Shown here: piece after piece, positions 20,512 through 32,471 of the stretch
Position numbering within the stretch: position 1 is the first letter of the stretch
How the letters are laid out: each line of letters begins with the position of its first letter
Origin: Paramacrobiotus richtersi
Taxonomy: Eukaryota; Tardigrada; Eutardigrada; Parachela; Macrobiotidae
Direction of reading: 5' to 3'
Length of the DNA: 50,194 bases
NCBI GenBank assembly: GCA_034698045.1
Contig: JAQGAU010000041.1
Coordinates: 1-50,194, forward strand
Translations under genes and position numbers: made by a program
Notes under the pieces: generated by a model
The model's input: the letters and a program-made list of their open reading frames with translations, nothing else
The model's database searches: none
Told to the model about the DNA's origin: nothing

Positions 20512-21052
20512 AAGGGTACTGTCAACGACTCAACGATCAACAGAAAAAAACGAATGCCCAGAGAAAAGTAGAGCCACCCGAATTCGTCGTTTAGTTTCTG
20601 AACCTAATTCTAGCTAATTAACAAATTAGGTCGTCTAGCAAATTAACGATATCGCTCCTCCACTCCTGTCCTTTATGGCTTTCGCGCATACTGCAGTTAA
20701 ACAGCGCTTAGAATAATTCTTATAAAGAAGCAACAAACAGCTAAAGTAAGTAGGTAGCTGCTAAAAAGCGATAGATTCCACGGATTGCAAAAATGAACGC
20801 GAACTTCACCGCATAACCCGGCAGAAAATCAAACAGCACCGGGTGCCCTTATAAATCAATCAGCAAAACGATTATACGCCCTTATGATACAACCTGTTAA
20901 ACGTTTTACACCTGCATTTTTACCGGGTCAAATAGTTAGTTTGACCGGGACCCGCTTGCCGGAGCCCAAAACAGAAACAGCGTACAATTAAAAGAACTGA
21001 TGCACGTCCTATGTTAAGTCAATTATTTCCGTAAATCTTAATAATATGAGTT

Positions 21053-21189
21053 CTTCGACAGTGGCTGAAGGATATGCCACATAATTTACGGATCACGGGA
21101 TATTGCACCTATGCCAAAGCACTGGGCACGCGGGTGCAATATTCCGTGATCCGAAAAATATGTGGCATATCCTGCAGCCACTGTCGAAG
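21053..21189. mobile_element. 137-bp MITE related to the 703-bp foldback
   Basis: Arms of about 57 bp (CTTCGACAGTGGCTG, then GATATGCCACAT and GGATCACGG) are mirrored around a short centre. Ends and internal phrases match the larger element at 6801-7503. It is followed by TA on the right and preceded by TT on the left, consistent with a decayed TA duplication. Confidence 0.85.
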
Positions 21190-22530
21190 TACAACTTGAA
21201 AAAGGCAGAAAACAAATCTATGTGCAAAGCCACATCAAAAATCTGAGCCGAAAGGGCCAGTAATCCATAAATTAACTACCTCAAAAGGCTATCAAGTGAA
21301 CAAAACTAAAGCTAACTTTGGCATCACATTTTATCACCAGTAAATAAATATCGAAGGAACCAGACGAAGGGTATATCTGACTTTTTCTATTGCTGTAAGA
21401 GAGGCGTTCACGTGTACCAGTAAGTCCTTAATAACCCCGGTTGAATTCGGAATTATTACAGCTTTTGCCAAACTATTTCTGCATTATCTAGCTCTCGAAT
21501 CTGCGAAAATACTTTTTACAATATTATGCTTAATTATGCGATTAAACAGGGATTAGGAAGACCTTTCCGGCACACGCGGTAAAACTGACATGAGTGCAAA
21601 AAACGCGACAAAATGTCGAAAGAGCTAATAGTTTTCACAGCCGAACAGCACTAGAAGTACAAACTTTGTCCGGTTAAACTTTGAATGTTGTCCGTTTTTA
21701 CCGTTATCAAAACTCCAAATGGTAGTAGAATTATTAGACCATTTACAACTAAGACCGCGCCACAGTTGCAAGACGATCGCAGACATTGGTTAGTCCATGA
21801 CCGGTTTATTTAGCAGCTACCGATAAGCAAAGCAAAGCCAGCTGTTATAGAAAAATCGTTACGGGTTCCGATACAGCGAACTTCACAGGAAGGTTGTGCA
21901 TAAAGAAACAACTGAAAATAGCCGCTTACCCCCAAAACAAAATTCCCCGTCTGTGATGTCTAGCAGGAGCTACAAAAATTGTGTAACGCTACTGCGCAGC
22001 TCTATTCGCTTATAGGGAATTCGTTTGTTCGTTTATTTAATTCTCGATTTTTACCACAAGCGCGCAGCCGCCAATCGAACGGAATATACTTTTTATTGTC
22101 CTCCATATATTGTCCTCCATATATATTGTCCTCCACTGTACATCTCTTAAGAGTTAAAGTAGTATAAAACAATTACACGTTAAAAAACAAAACCGAAAGG
22201 AACGGAAAGGTCGGGTGGAAATTTTATTTTATATGCATAACGAGGGCTTGGGTACGAACCGGTAATAAAACCAAAAGTCCATAACTATAAAAACACAGTT
22301 TCGTACAACGAGCATACATTCGCGGTACTGCTACAGAAAAACAGTTCCAATCAAAAAGGTCCCAATAAATCCTGTAAAGATTAAGTCTTGGGGGCTTTAG
22401 AGTTTTCGACTACACCTCAGTGGAAAGAGATCATAAAATTCATTACCGGCATATTAGAATTCTCATCGTTCGATCCGGATCATTTTAGTTTAGGAAGATC
22501 TCGATCCAAGAAACCCTGAGGCGGCAGCCG

Positions 22531-23148
22531 AAGGTGTTTCTTGTATACTATAGTGCAATATTCGGTGAAAACAACCCAGTTAAAAACTTGGGATTAAATA
22601 AATTAATGGAGTATTGCTATTGCTTCCTTGTACGTCTTGTACTGGACGCAGGTACATGCCCGAAAACGAACCAAAACCAGAACGAATCAGCCAGGTTGCA
22701 CGATATTCACAAGGTTAGTTTTGCAATGCAGGTTTTGCCAATAAAATTTGTTTCATGTTGCCCACGCATTTTGGAAAAAGTAAAAATAAAGAACATCAGA
22801 TAAAACGAGAATGAAACGGGAAAACGGCACATATTTTCCAGGCGCAGGAGAGTTCTGATGTTGTGCAACCGATATTTGAATTAATTGCCTGTTCTCACTT
22901 GTCCGTAGCTAATCAGCTAATATGAACGAATCGCCGTATGACGTTAAAATTCACAAAAGCTCTTTGGTAGAATGAAATCTTAATGATAGTCGGTTATAGC
23001 CCTTTTATTCTGACGGAACAGAATGATCGCAAGAACCGTTAAACAGTGCACAATGGAAAATTTCTCTGTTGCGCGACGATAACAAATCTTTAAATGTATA
23101 CAAAAAGATCGTTTCGACCCACGACTACATAGAGGTACCAGTATCTTT
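22531..23148. other. 3' flank of chitin synthase copy 2
   Basis: 22980-23148 matches the 3' flank of copy 1 (8411-8575), with phrases such as ACAGAATGATCG and CTCTGTTGCGCGA. 22700-22900 resembles 17400-17590 upstream of copy 3. No independent gene. Confidence 0.6.
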
Positions 23149-26100
23149 TTATCTGTTTCCGTTATCATTCTCATCATCATCAAATCCCGAATTATTCACA
23201 CCACCCTCAGGGAAGAGAGCCTGAATCGACGGTCTCCCAGACAGCGTAGTTCTCACATTCCTTTGACCCTGTCCGGACGACGAACTCATCGACGACCCAT
23301 CAATCGTTATCACCGTCGGCTGACTAGCCTTCGCCGGCTGCGGTCCATCCTTCGCTCCTAGCGTTCTCATCCCTTTTTTCTTGTTATTCCCTTTCCGACT
23401 AGAAAACTTTTTCTTCAGTCCCAACACAGGTGTGAACGGGGACGAGAAGGATTTGACTCGACTCGGGCGTCGGCGGTGCTCATCACTGGGATCACCGGAT
23501 TCTTGGCTGTGCGAGTCGGAGACATCTTCGGTCTTGCTTTGTTGTAGCGCTTGGAAGCGTTTACGGAACGCGACATCCAGAGTACGCGTCTTCGCCTGGG
23601 TCTTCCGGTGATTTTCCAGATGCTGTATCATGTGACGGTTACGGTTCCGGACGCAGGGGTCACCTTCTTCTGACGATCCCGTCAACTCACCACTTTCCAT
23701 ACTCATGAGTTCATCTTCATCGATTCCGCGTAGGGCTTGTAACGCTCTTGCAATCTCCACTGCGTTCTTTTCAATAAATTCGTCATCCGAGATATCTTTG
23801 ATATTTGCTCGGCAGCAGAACAATTCTGTTGAAGCCAGGATATGGGATATGGTGCCAAATCGATGGAAAAGCATTGCGATGAACTGTATTACCAATATCA
23901 ACAGGAAGAAGAATACGAACACCACACCGATCGGTTCGAGTTTTAGATAGACCAGCTCCGTTTTCGGGCATAAAGTGGTTTCCACTGGAACCGGCAGCGC
24001 AGAGAGATTTTTTGTCAAGCTAGCCAGCAACCCGTACATGGCTGGATCGGCCATCCCTTTCGCCATTCCAAATACGCTCGTACAGTTGACCCAGGTGGGA
24101 TTCTGTCGGAACCCGATTGGCAAAACGATATGCAACTCGTCTTTTCGCAGCTGCAGTAAAAATACAATCAGAACAAAGAGTGAGTTAATCATAAAAAATC
24201 CCAGAGCCACTTTGTTCCGTAGAGCTTTCAGTTCTTTCAAAACTCTATCGCGTTGCTCTAGATCGTGTTCCAATGGATGCAGATACCGGAGGATGAGGTC
24301 CTTCCAGAATACCATTTCGTTCCCAGTTAGATAGTCGCAATCCGCTAACCTTAGCGCACGATCATCAATCCAAGATGGATGTAACGCATTGTTATTATTC
24401 ATGGGCACGGGTGGTTGATTCCTTGGAAAATTCATTCTCATATTAGCTAGCTTCACCATAAGATTGTTCTGAAAAGGATTATGTTGATTGTTGGAAAAGT
24501 GGGCCGAACTTTGCCAACCAATCAAAAAAATCACTTGAAATCGAAAATGTGTTGGGTACTTCAAAAGATGTGAAACTGATGAAAAACTGTGAGTTCTATG
24601 CTTTCGTAGCCTAGAAGTCAGTTCTGATCATAATCCAATACTAACTCGGGAGGTAGTATGGATTGTTTTGATTGTGGGGCGTGGCTGATTATTCTGATTA
24701 TTTGGCTGTGGCCACTCAGTGCGTTGCTGACGTCACAAGGCAGAATAATCAGAATTCGAATAATCAACATAATCAGACGAACAATCCTTATGGTGAAACT
24801 AGCTATTAGCGACGAAGCAGCACACGATGAACAGCAAAATCGGCGTGGCATTAGCCATAAACGATGTCCAGTTATCAATTTTAAACGCCGCCACCATCGC
24901 ACCACAGATCATCAAGAAAATGGTCCCAGCCGACAGTACCGTACCGATCATCATGGCCGTCTGGTACAAGATATACAGAATGGAAATATTGTCATTCGCC
25001 TTGATTGTATGCCGATAATCTAGCAAAAGGTCCATGATCTTTGCTAGTGTTGATGGAATCCAGCGACGTCGTTGATTGAAGAACTCGTTGAATCCTTCCG
25101 GCGCGTGAGTGTAGGCATCGGCCGCTGCACAGTATTCGACACGGTAACCGCGCTGTAGTAAGAGAGTGCAGAGCCAACGGTCCTCGCCCTGATCGAATTG
25201 CACGTAATCCATGGCGCGGTCCGAACGAGTGGTGTATTTACGCATCACGTTGTCATCCATCAGGGCTTTGGCGCGGAAGAGACTGAAACACCCGGGACTA
25301 CAGAGGACACAACCGATCATATGTTCCGTGGCTTTCTGCAGCCAATGGCCGACTGCGTATTCGAATTTTTGGTACCACACCATTAGACCGGAAATTCACT
25401 CTTTGATAAATGATTGTTGTCAGATTCATATAAGTATGCTTATAGCATTTACGCTGTTTCTCATGGTGTTTATAGCGATGTCCTATTAAAGCTGCTACAA
25501 AGAGAATACTTTCTGTCTCTAGTTACCTCCACCAGAGGGATGAATCCGCCCACAAGCCGCACCCACTTTGGGATTCTTCTTCATCAAGTCCACCATCAAC
25601 TGTACAGCATGTGGCATGAAATCAATATCCCCATCCAGCGTCAAAATGTATGTATTTTCCGCAATGATATCCTTCCTGGCCACATCCATTTCCTGATCCA
25701 TCAGTCGAAGCCCCAGCAGGTAGTACCAACACATGACCTAACAAACAAAGCCCTTACAGACAACAACCAATTGTTTATAACGTAACTTCCTCGTACTTGA
25801 CTCCAGTGTTTTCGCTGACGAATCTCCCAGGTATCTTTGAGATGCACTACGAGAGTGTTCTTGCCTGGCATAGTCCACACTAATCGGCCGCCGTATGGTG
25901 TCTGGATTTTCCGTGGCGGACGGAGGTATAGACATTGCACTGGTGTACAGCGGATGTGACCTTGTCGGTGACGTCCAGGAGCTGACGAACGAAGCGGTTC
26001 ATGGTGCGTGTTTGGCCGCTGTTGAGGGCGTCGGTGGGGACAGCTTCGAAGGCGTCATCGAAAATAATGTGCGCTACAAACATGAACAATATTTCACGGA

Positions 26101-26275
26101 AAGGATCGATTCTTTTGACGATAATGACCTTTACTAATTGCAGGCACATCATTTACAGTACGTATCACTTTTTGCAGTTTATACCACATGGAACATATCG
26201 AACCGTTCTATCGTTAAGAGAAGGGTACTATGTAATACGTATAATCACATCACATTTGGACCATGAGGTAAATGC
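23149..26275 (-). pseudogene. CHS: Chitin synthase copy 2, truncated and interrupted
   Basis: A paralogue of copy 1 covering its last three exons plus intron 6 sequence up to about 26275. Exon equivalents are 26073-25797, 25737-25527 and 25388-23149, the last split by a transposon at 24445-24804. It retains LTLDGDIDF, GEDRW, QRRRW and the C-terminal polar tail, ending in TAA at 23149. It is dead as a chitin synthase. All upstream exons are missing. A 2-base insertion (TA, near 25928) shifts the frame in the exon with HQCNV. The acceptor AG before the third exon is CG (25389-25390). About 620 bp coding for the WGTR region and coiled coil are deleted at the transposon site. The C-terminal block is still an open frame of several hundred residues, so decay is recent or the copy was partly constrained. 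Confidence 0.9.
24445..24804. mobile_element. 360-bp inverted-repeat element inside copy 2
   Basis: Ends read AGCTAGCTTCACCATAAG on the left and the complement of AGCTAGTTTCACCATAAG on the right, with further internal similarity (ATTGTTC, GATTATGTTGATT). The trinucleotide ATT flanks both ends (24442-24444 and 24805-24807) and looks like a 3-bp target duplication. The interior has secondary mirrored AATAATCAGAAT phrases and no transposase. It sits exactly where 620 bp of the synthase are missing. Confidence 0.85.
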
Positions 26276-27402
26276 ATATGCAACTTGTACGCCTACGGTT
26301 ACAGCATGCACCTTGCACGGATATGCAGTGGTTCCTTAAATAACAGTGCGTTAGATTGGAACGGTTTTTCAGATTCTTCAACGTCTGCAAGGCGGGAACC
26401 TTCGTTCTGGTCACTATGCTGGAAAGAAGTGGACCGAAAGCGAACGCAGTGATGTGGACTTGAACAAGCTTTCCAAATTGACTGATGATTATGCAAGTCG
26501 CTGATATCCGATGCTGCTTATTATACATAACTGTTTACGTGGTGAAAAACAGCGAAATCAGAAAGTTTCAACAGACCCGTAACTAAACGTTTCGTTTTGT
26601 TGTCGGCATGCACTGAGAGCGGGACTATGGGACACCATGCGCATGCGATCCATATAATTATACATCAATATCGGCGGACGCAGATGCTGAACAAGCGTAC
26701 TGTACGCGAAGAAAATTTGGAGGTACAGGACGATTGCTGACTGGTGTTATTTTGTCCGCTTAGCGGATGAGTAGTCTGGAACTTGGTGCAAGGCCTCTGT
26801 TTTGTTGTTTAAAGAAGTTGGGAAAAAACTGTGTTTAAAAACGAGTGAAAGCCGATCGACTTGTTTCCTGGTTCAACGTTTGAATTTAGAAATTATGCGA
26901 GGTAAGGCTCATTTGGTCATGACTACAGTTTTTTCTGTACACTGTCGGTAACTCGAGCAAGTTTTTTATTCGAGAGGATTAGGTTTTTGTTGGTACTGTA
27001 TTATTGTCGAATCTTGGGATCCGATCAGCCAGTTACACCTGACAAGAACTATAACAACTATCTGTACTTCACTCTAATGTAATCACACACCATGCATTCG
27101 CGAAACAAAAACGAGATCCTCTACGCCATTAGCATGGCTGAAATTTAGCTTACCATATTGGAGAACGAAACAGATGGAAAAGGACATCGTATCCGTTATG
27201 CAGGTAGGGGTTCCAAAGAACATAGGCCGGCATGTTGCGCAATTGGCTTCAGATAGAAAATTTTTCCAGCAGTCATTCTACATTTTCAGGCACAATTTGA
27301 CCTGCGATTATAGTTTTCAAGCCTGCGTATGTCAGTCAGCCGAGCTGCATAGAAACATTTAGCAGAAACTGGCAAATAATCTCCAATTTTTCTGCTGAAA
27401 TC
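26276..27402. other. Intergenic sequence upstream of secreted-protein gene
   Basis: The homology to chitin synthase intron 6 ends near 26275. After that I see no coherent coding sequence. The last few hundred bases should contain the promoter and 5' UTR of the plus-strand gene starting at 27403, but no core motif stands out. Confidence 0.4.
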
Positions 27403-30400
27403 ATGACCTTTCTGAAGTTCATGCTTTTCACCGTTGTTACCGGTGCTTGCGTTCATGCAGATGGGCGTAACTGCGCTACTATCCAGGGTAAACTCGGGCG
27501 TACATGCAATCCAGCAGCTTGTGCAAACCAGAAGACGAGTTGCCCTTTGATCCCTGATGTACTCTGCGCAAGTGATGAATGTGGCTGCCATATACAGTTC
27601 TATGCTGTGATTCATCCGTTTGGACAAGAACAAAGGCGTGATGTTACGGATCTTTGTCAAGCAACAGCAGAAATTATAGGTATTTCGAAATTCCGTTTCT
27701 TTTACTGTTTATCCCCATCTTTGAAAATTCTGCTGCTTCTTTCAACTTGTGAACATTACTGGAATAACAGTCTAAATGTAGATACGTAAATTGTAAATTC
27801 AACGGGCGGATGGTGAGATTATGGTTAAGAACAAGTTCAGCTTCACTTTCTGTACTTGTACGTGACTGATAGAGATATTGCTAAGTAAAACTTTTTCGTC
27901 GATGATGTGGTGTAGACATTCTGTTACAGTATGTAATGCGTTATTGAGATCCATCACTTCCCGACACGCTATCATTAAAATTTTACTGGAGAAGGCACAA
28001 ACAAGGCTTTTGACCAAACTCTGACGCTCACAAATACGCTTTATTCGCAGAAGCAAGCGATCTCATAGAAGGACTGTTAGCCGGCGATGTGGAAAAGCGC
28101 GATTTAGTTGCGTCGGACCCGGATATTCTCTTTCGCGTATTCAAAGGCCTGAACCTCTTGTCCGCCTATCCGCTGAAGATGTGGATATGGTCTCTTAATA
28201 GTACATTCCTAGGATCTTCTGATGATCACAGTCCAGCTATGGAGAGACGTCGTAACTTCTTTCAGTCAGAGCTTGCTGCGTTAGAGGAACGAATGCGCCG
28301 ACGAGAGTTGGATGATGTACACGACTGCAATGCGGTGAACCGCTTAGGAAATTTGAGCCGTACCATCTATAAAGGTAAGCGCCGTCACTAGCGGTTGGTC
28401 TAAAATCTCCTAACTTTAGGGTAACCGCCGTTGGGTTTGCTTCTCAAGGGCGACCGGCGGGGGGGGGGGAGGGGGGCAAAATTTGTTTCGAAATTCGGAG
28501 GCGGGTCTACTCATAGAAAACGCGAGGAATCCGAATATGAAGTCAGAAAAAATGTATGTGCAAAGCCTAGGAAGTTATTCTATGTCGGATGGGCTGTGGC
28601 TAGCCTCTGTGCTGTGGCAACTGAATATTCTATTTTTTATATCACTTATTTAAACAATAAAGTACCACTACAGGCACCCCCATACACCCCGTTTCACTAT
28701 AGGCACCCCCATTGCACGCCGAATCCCTATAGGCACCCCTTTTAAATGACGGATAACTGTAACTGTGTGTATCATGTTCATTACCGTAATAAAATGGTAA
28801 CCTTCGTCCTTCATGAATATTTGCACTAGATAAACTAGTACTGCGCGTGTCCCCATACTGTGTGATACCGGCTACTTTGCTTCGCACTAGTTGAAATGAC
28901 TTCCAGATCGCCCAGTAAACTTTGTAGTACATTCCTCGTTAGATAGAGCTGAAACACCCACAGCAGAACGCTTGTGAAGACGCTGACTTAACCGTATTCA
29001 GAAATCGATGCCGATCAAGATCTAATGGATGAATATGCACAATTCGAAGAGTTCGATGCCAACGTCAAGCGTTTTCAAAACGAGAGTCCGAGACTAACCT
29101 GACGTCGGTTATATGCCGTTCTGGATTCTTGCAGAAAGGGCATCCAGATTTATAAAGTCTTAAGTTAGAAAAGGATGTAGAGTTTAGCCTACCGGTATAT
29201 CTTCCGTCTAGCAGGGAACAACATCAACATGATCTGATAATCATTCCAGAAACTTCTGTTAAAATTAGACCTAAACCGGCTTAGATGCCTAATCGGCCGA
29301 TCAGGAGAAATGCGTCTATTAATTAATTCAAAAGGGGTGCCTGTAGTAAAAGGGGTGCCTATAGTAAACGGGGGTGAAAGGGGGTGCCTGTAGCGATTTC
29401 CTTAACAAAATTTCGGTTCACATACTTCCAATTAGCAGTTACACATGAAAAAACAACAACACATCGTCCATCTTCTTGGAGGAAAGGCAATATTATGGCT
29501 GTGCCTTTTTGGAAATAGTATGGCTTTAGCTTTTTAAGCTAGTATGGATCTCCATGGTGAAAAGTCTTCAGCACGCAGTAAAAAAGACGCAAATCACAAT
29601 ACAAACACCATGCATACGTACATTGAACAGTCGGTATACGTATGGATGGTGTTTGTATTGTAATTTGATCTTTTTTACGACTTAAAGTTCTTATTTCCGT
29701 CTGGAAGAAGATTTCAGTTAAAACCCTATCGGTTGTAGCACAAGAGGATTTTCAAAGAAAAAAAAATATTATCCACCAGTGGACTGCAAAGCAAGAAGAA
29801 GTGAAGATTCTAGATGAAAGCATTTCGATGCATACACTCCTAACATCAGCACGAATGGCCAGTAGGAAGTATGCCGTGGACAATCAAGGAAGGATTTTTG
29901 GTTCTCAGCTGCCGATATACGGGAGCATCCTTCATAGTAAGATCAATAATTCGGTTGTGCCCGTAAATGTTACGACTATCCCTGCCCGTGTGACAGTCGG
30001 CAGAAATTTAACTTTATGTCAAGGATATTGCCAGTAATTAATCAAGAAACCATGTTTCAAATTGCTGCAGTTTAGGTGGAAAGCTGTCAGTACATAACTG
30101 TGTTGCAGCTCTCGTTCCAATGGGAGATATGTTATACGCGCAGGATCCAAACGCTGGAGAAATGAAGATCAGTGATCCTGGCAACGTTTATAAGATTTAT
30201 TTTGAGTTGGGAAAACAGCTGAGATATATCGTTCTAGACGGTACGTTGTCTGTATGTACTATATACATTGTATCTGTGTTAGATATCATTTATCACGTAC
30301 CGGAACGTAACATTAGTACCGAGTGCGCGCAAAAATTGGCGGTGTTAGACTTCTACGGTTTGTAGTCCACCGGTGTTAGGGAGACCTCTTTTGCGTGCTA

Positions 30401-31757
30401 CAAGAGAAAGAGCCCCTATCCAGCTTTCGTAATATTAAAGTATTAGCAAGTTGCCAGAATGTGACTTTCGAGTCGGGAGTTATAACACGCTGAACTGTAT
30501 GAGCCAAAAAACTGTTTTGGCGGGACTTTGAAAGTGTAAGCGGATCAGATCAGGCATGGCAACAAAGTTAACAACCCCCGTACTTTTGCTATTAGACAGT
30601 GCCCCTCCACACAAGGTTTCGTATTACTGAAGATGTCTGTGAAAATTTTGCACCTGGACGTTCTTGAGAAGATATGAAATCTGGGACGCTTAATTGCTGG
30701 AATGGTCAAAATGGCGGCGTAGAACAAAACCATGATGGCATATCGTACCCAGACGCCCGATACGCTGTTGATATCCATTATTGGGAGCACAGGTTTCGCG
30801 TTTTCGAAATATGCCTGGCTCGGCAAAATACCAGGTGATGTACGGGATCTGTTGGTGGCAATACAACAGACACGGTGAAATCATGCCGCCATTTTCTACC
30901 CGGTGAGGATTGAAGGTAATCGCTGTATTGCCGTGCACATTAGAAGATTGACCATTTGCGCAAAAGAAAGAGGACGCAGGATTCTACTGAACATGGTATT
31001 GTTGAGTTTAGGCATGTTCATAGGCCCACAAATATCGTCAATTTAATTACGAGAATTGAATGTTGAAATCCACCAACAATTTCTCTGGTACATACATTTA
31101 ATTAAAATTGCAGTGAAATCTGAGATTTGCACTATTACCAAATACATATGGTGTTGTATAGCATGAAATTGCCTACAAAATAAGACCAGAATTGACCCAA
31201 AAACGTTTCATCTGACCGCGGAATCACCGCGCAACTCGACCGCCAATTTTTGCGCCGCACTCGGCAGTTAGCTTCAGACCACTACAGTTAGTAGGTCCCA
31301 ATCCCTTTTTCATTGCAGAGACCATAGCAAGACGGAGCAACTTCCACTTTGCACTGCGTCCAGTTTTCGCTGTGAATTCCCGTGTTAGATTTGACTTGCG
31401 CAGTTTTGGTAAGCCAGTAGCGGTGTTTCTCGAGCTCAAGGAATCACGAAACCTCTGAATCTCTTGAATCCATTAATGCTGTAATGTGTTCCAGGTCCAT
31501 TAATGCGCAAAACGGGAATTATGGATGAGCAAAGCATTCTTCGTCTCATGAGTTTTGCTTTACAAACCGCTGCCCTGGGAATGGATCTGTACAATAGCAT
31601 AGCTGGTCAATCGCCGACGACATTAGGTACTAAGTAGGCTTCTGTAAATGTTCGCGTGAAGAAAATACAGGAAAGTAATGCGTGTGTTTCTGCTTGTCTA
31701 GCGGCGTACGTGCAGGACTGGAATATTGCGGACGACTTAACAGAATTCTTGTTTTGA
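27403..31757 (+). CDS. Unrecognised secreted protein, 420 residues, seven exons
   Basis: Exons 27403-27679, 28051-28374, 29718-29936, 30076-30240, 31319-31408, 31495-31626 and 31702-31757 join with GT-AG introns, all phase 1, into one open frame ending TGA. The start MTFLKFMLFTVVTGACVHA is a typical signal peptide. Exon 1 then has a cysteine-rich stretch with about nine cysteines (CNPAACANQKTSC, then CASDECGCHI). Exon 2 is helical and charged (ELAALEERMRRRELDD). Exon 4 contains VHNCVAALVPMGDMLYA, and the C-terminus ends DLTEFLF. I do not recognise a family and no catalytic motif is obvious. Symmetric phase-1 exons are common in extracellular modular proteins, which fits secretion. Intron 2 holds a 730-bp transposon. 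The fourth intron (30241-31318) is long and could hide an extra symmetric exon. The gene model, including exon choice, is inferred from splice signals only. Confidence 0.75.
28666..29395. mobile_element. 730-bp TIR element with repeated CTAYAGGCACCCC ends
   Basis: The left end reads CACTACAGGCACCCCC and carries three CTA(C/T)AGGCACCCC units within 80 bp. The right end is the mirror image, with three units and closing CCTGTAGCG. Multiple subterminal repeats and a CACTA-like start resemble a non-autonomous CACTA (EnSpm) element. No 3-bp target duplication is visible and no transposase is encoded. It lies inside intron 2 of the secreted-protein gene. Confidence 0.75.
29577..29679. repeat. 40-bp hairpin in intron 2
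   Basis: Bases 29581-29620 and 29637-29676 are reverse complements with few mismatches, containing ACAATACAAACACCAT, around a 16-base loop. It is probably another palindromic miniature element within the same intron. Confidence 0.8.
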
Positions 31758-31810
31758 TTTCGATATGGTATTTATTGGATGACATACAGTCACTATTCTA
31801 TTTTCATTAG

Positions 31811-32464
31811 CTATGAGCCATCTGTGCCCAATCGGACGGGATTTACATTCTCCGTTAAAGTCTTTTGTTGTCCGTAATGGTCTCAGTGATGATGTTATGC
31901 TTACAATGTCTGTTCATTTTACACACACACCAAATGGCCTACATATTATCGGTACATTACATTGTGCCGAAACTCTTGATCCTTTTTTCGAAAAGAAACA
32001 ATAAGCTTTAACTGATCTCCTTATCGCGGACAATCTCACCTTTAACTTGACCTTAAGCAATAAACACGCCATAATACACGTTGAGGCACAAAACTGGAAT
32101 ACTACTGAAAACACACTTTTATCCAGCTTCGAATCACGCACGAAATTAGTGGTGAGTTTTCCCATTGCCCTCATGTTTCCATTTATATCGAATTTCTTTC
32201 CGCTTCAGCTTGTTTTCGGGGCTGCTAGCCATTTTATAGATGATTGACAATACCGCGAGCCACCCTTAGAAGAGGTATCGAAACATCCAGTTGCGTTCCC
32301 AGTGCAGCTTGAACGGACTTGTGCGGATTGCAAGACTGCGGACGAGCTTCTCGTACGAAGCGGCCTTGAGCGTGCTATGCACAGTGATTTTGCTCAGCTT
32401 TTCCCAATCCAAACTGGCCAAGTCACCGGCTGTCCAGACCACGCCACGGTACGGGTTGCTGACG
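31811..32464 (+). pseudogene. Decayed coding region, unrecognised
   Basis: After an ATTAG acceptor at 31810 the plus strand reads YEPSVPNRTGFTFSVK, shifts frame by one, and continues FVVRNGLSDDVMLTMSVHF and GLHIIGTLHC to a TAA after FFEKKQ. Reading on in the same frame gives ALTDLLIADNLTFNLTLSNK and AQNWNTTENTLLSSFESRT, then a GTGAGT donor (32153). A TTCAG acceptor before CTTGTTTTC then gives a further open block, with a TGA inside, containing VQLERTCADCKTADELL and TGCPDHATVRV before TAG at 32471. Composition and splice signals look coding, but one frameshift and two stops interrupt it. It is probably a decayed gene, possibly related to its secreted neighbour. No family recognised. Confidence 0.35.
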
Positions 32465-32471
32465 CGGGGTC

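Larger units (their letters stand above)
18936..22530. other. Gene-free region with several small inverted repeats
   Basis: No supported gene. The longest open frame (19349-19924, 191 codons) has no recognisable features, starts inside a palindrome and overlaps a hairpin element's flank, so I do not call it. The region contains the palindrome at 19345-19372, the 100-bp hairpin element at 19931-20030, a two-unit tandem repeat at 20319-20511 and the small foldback at 21053-21189. Confidence 0.5.

Noticed and set aside
28660-29400. CRISPR-like array from the repeated GGCACCCC units
   Set aside because: Units are mirrored at two ends, not regularly spaced direct repeats with unique spacers, and the host is an animal. 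Transposon subterminal repeats explain them.
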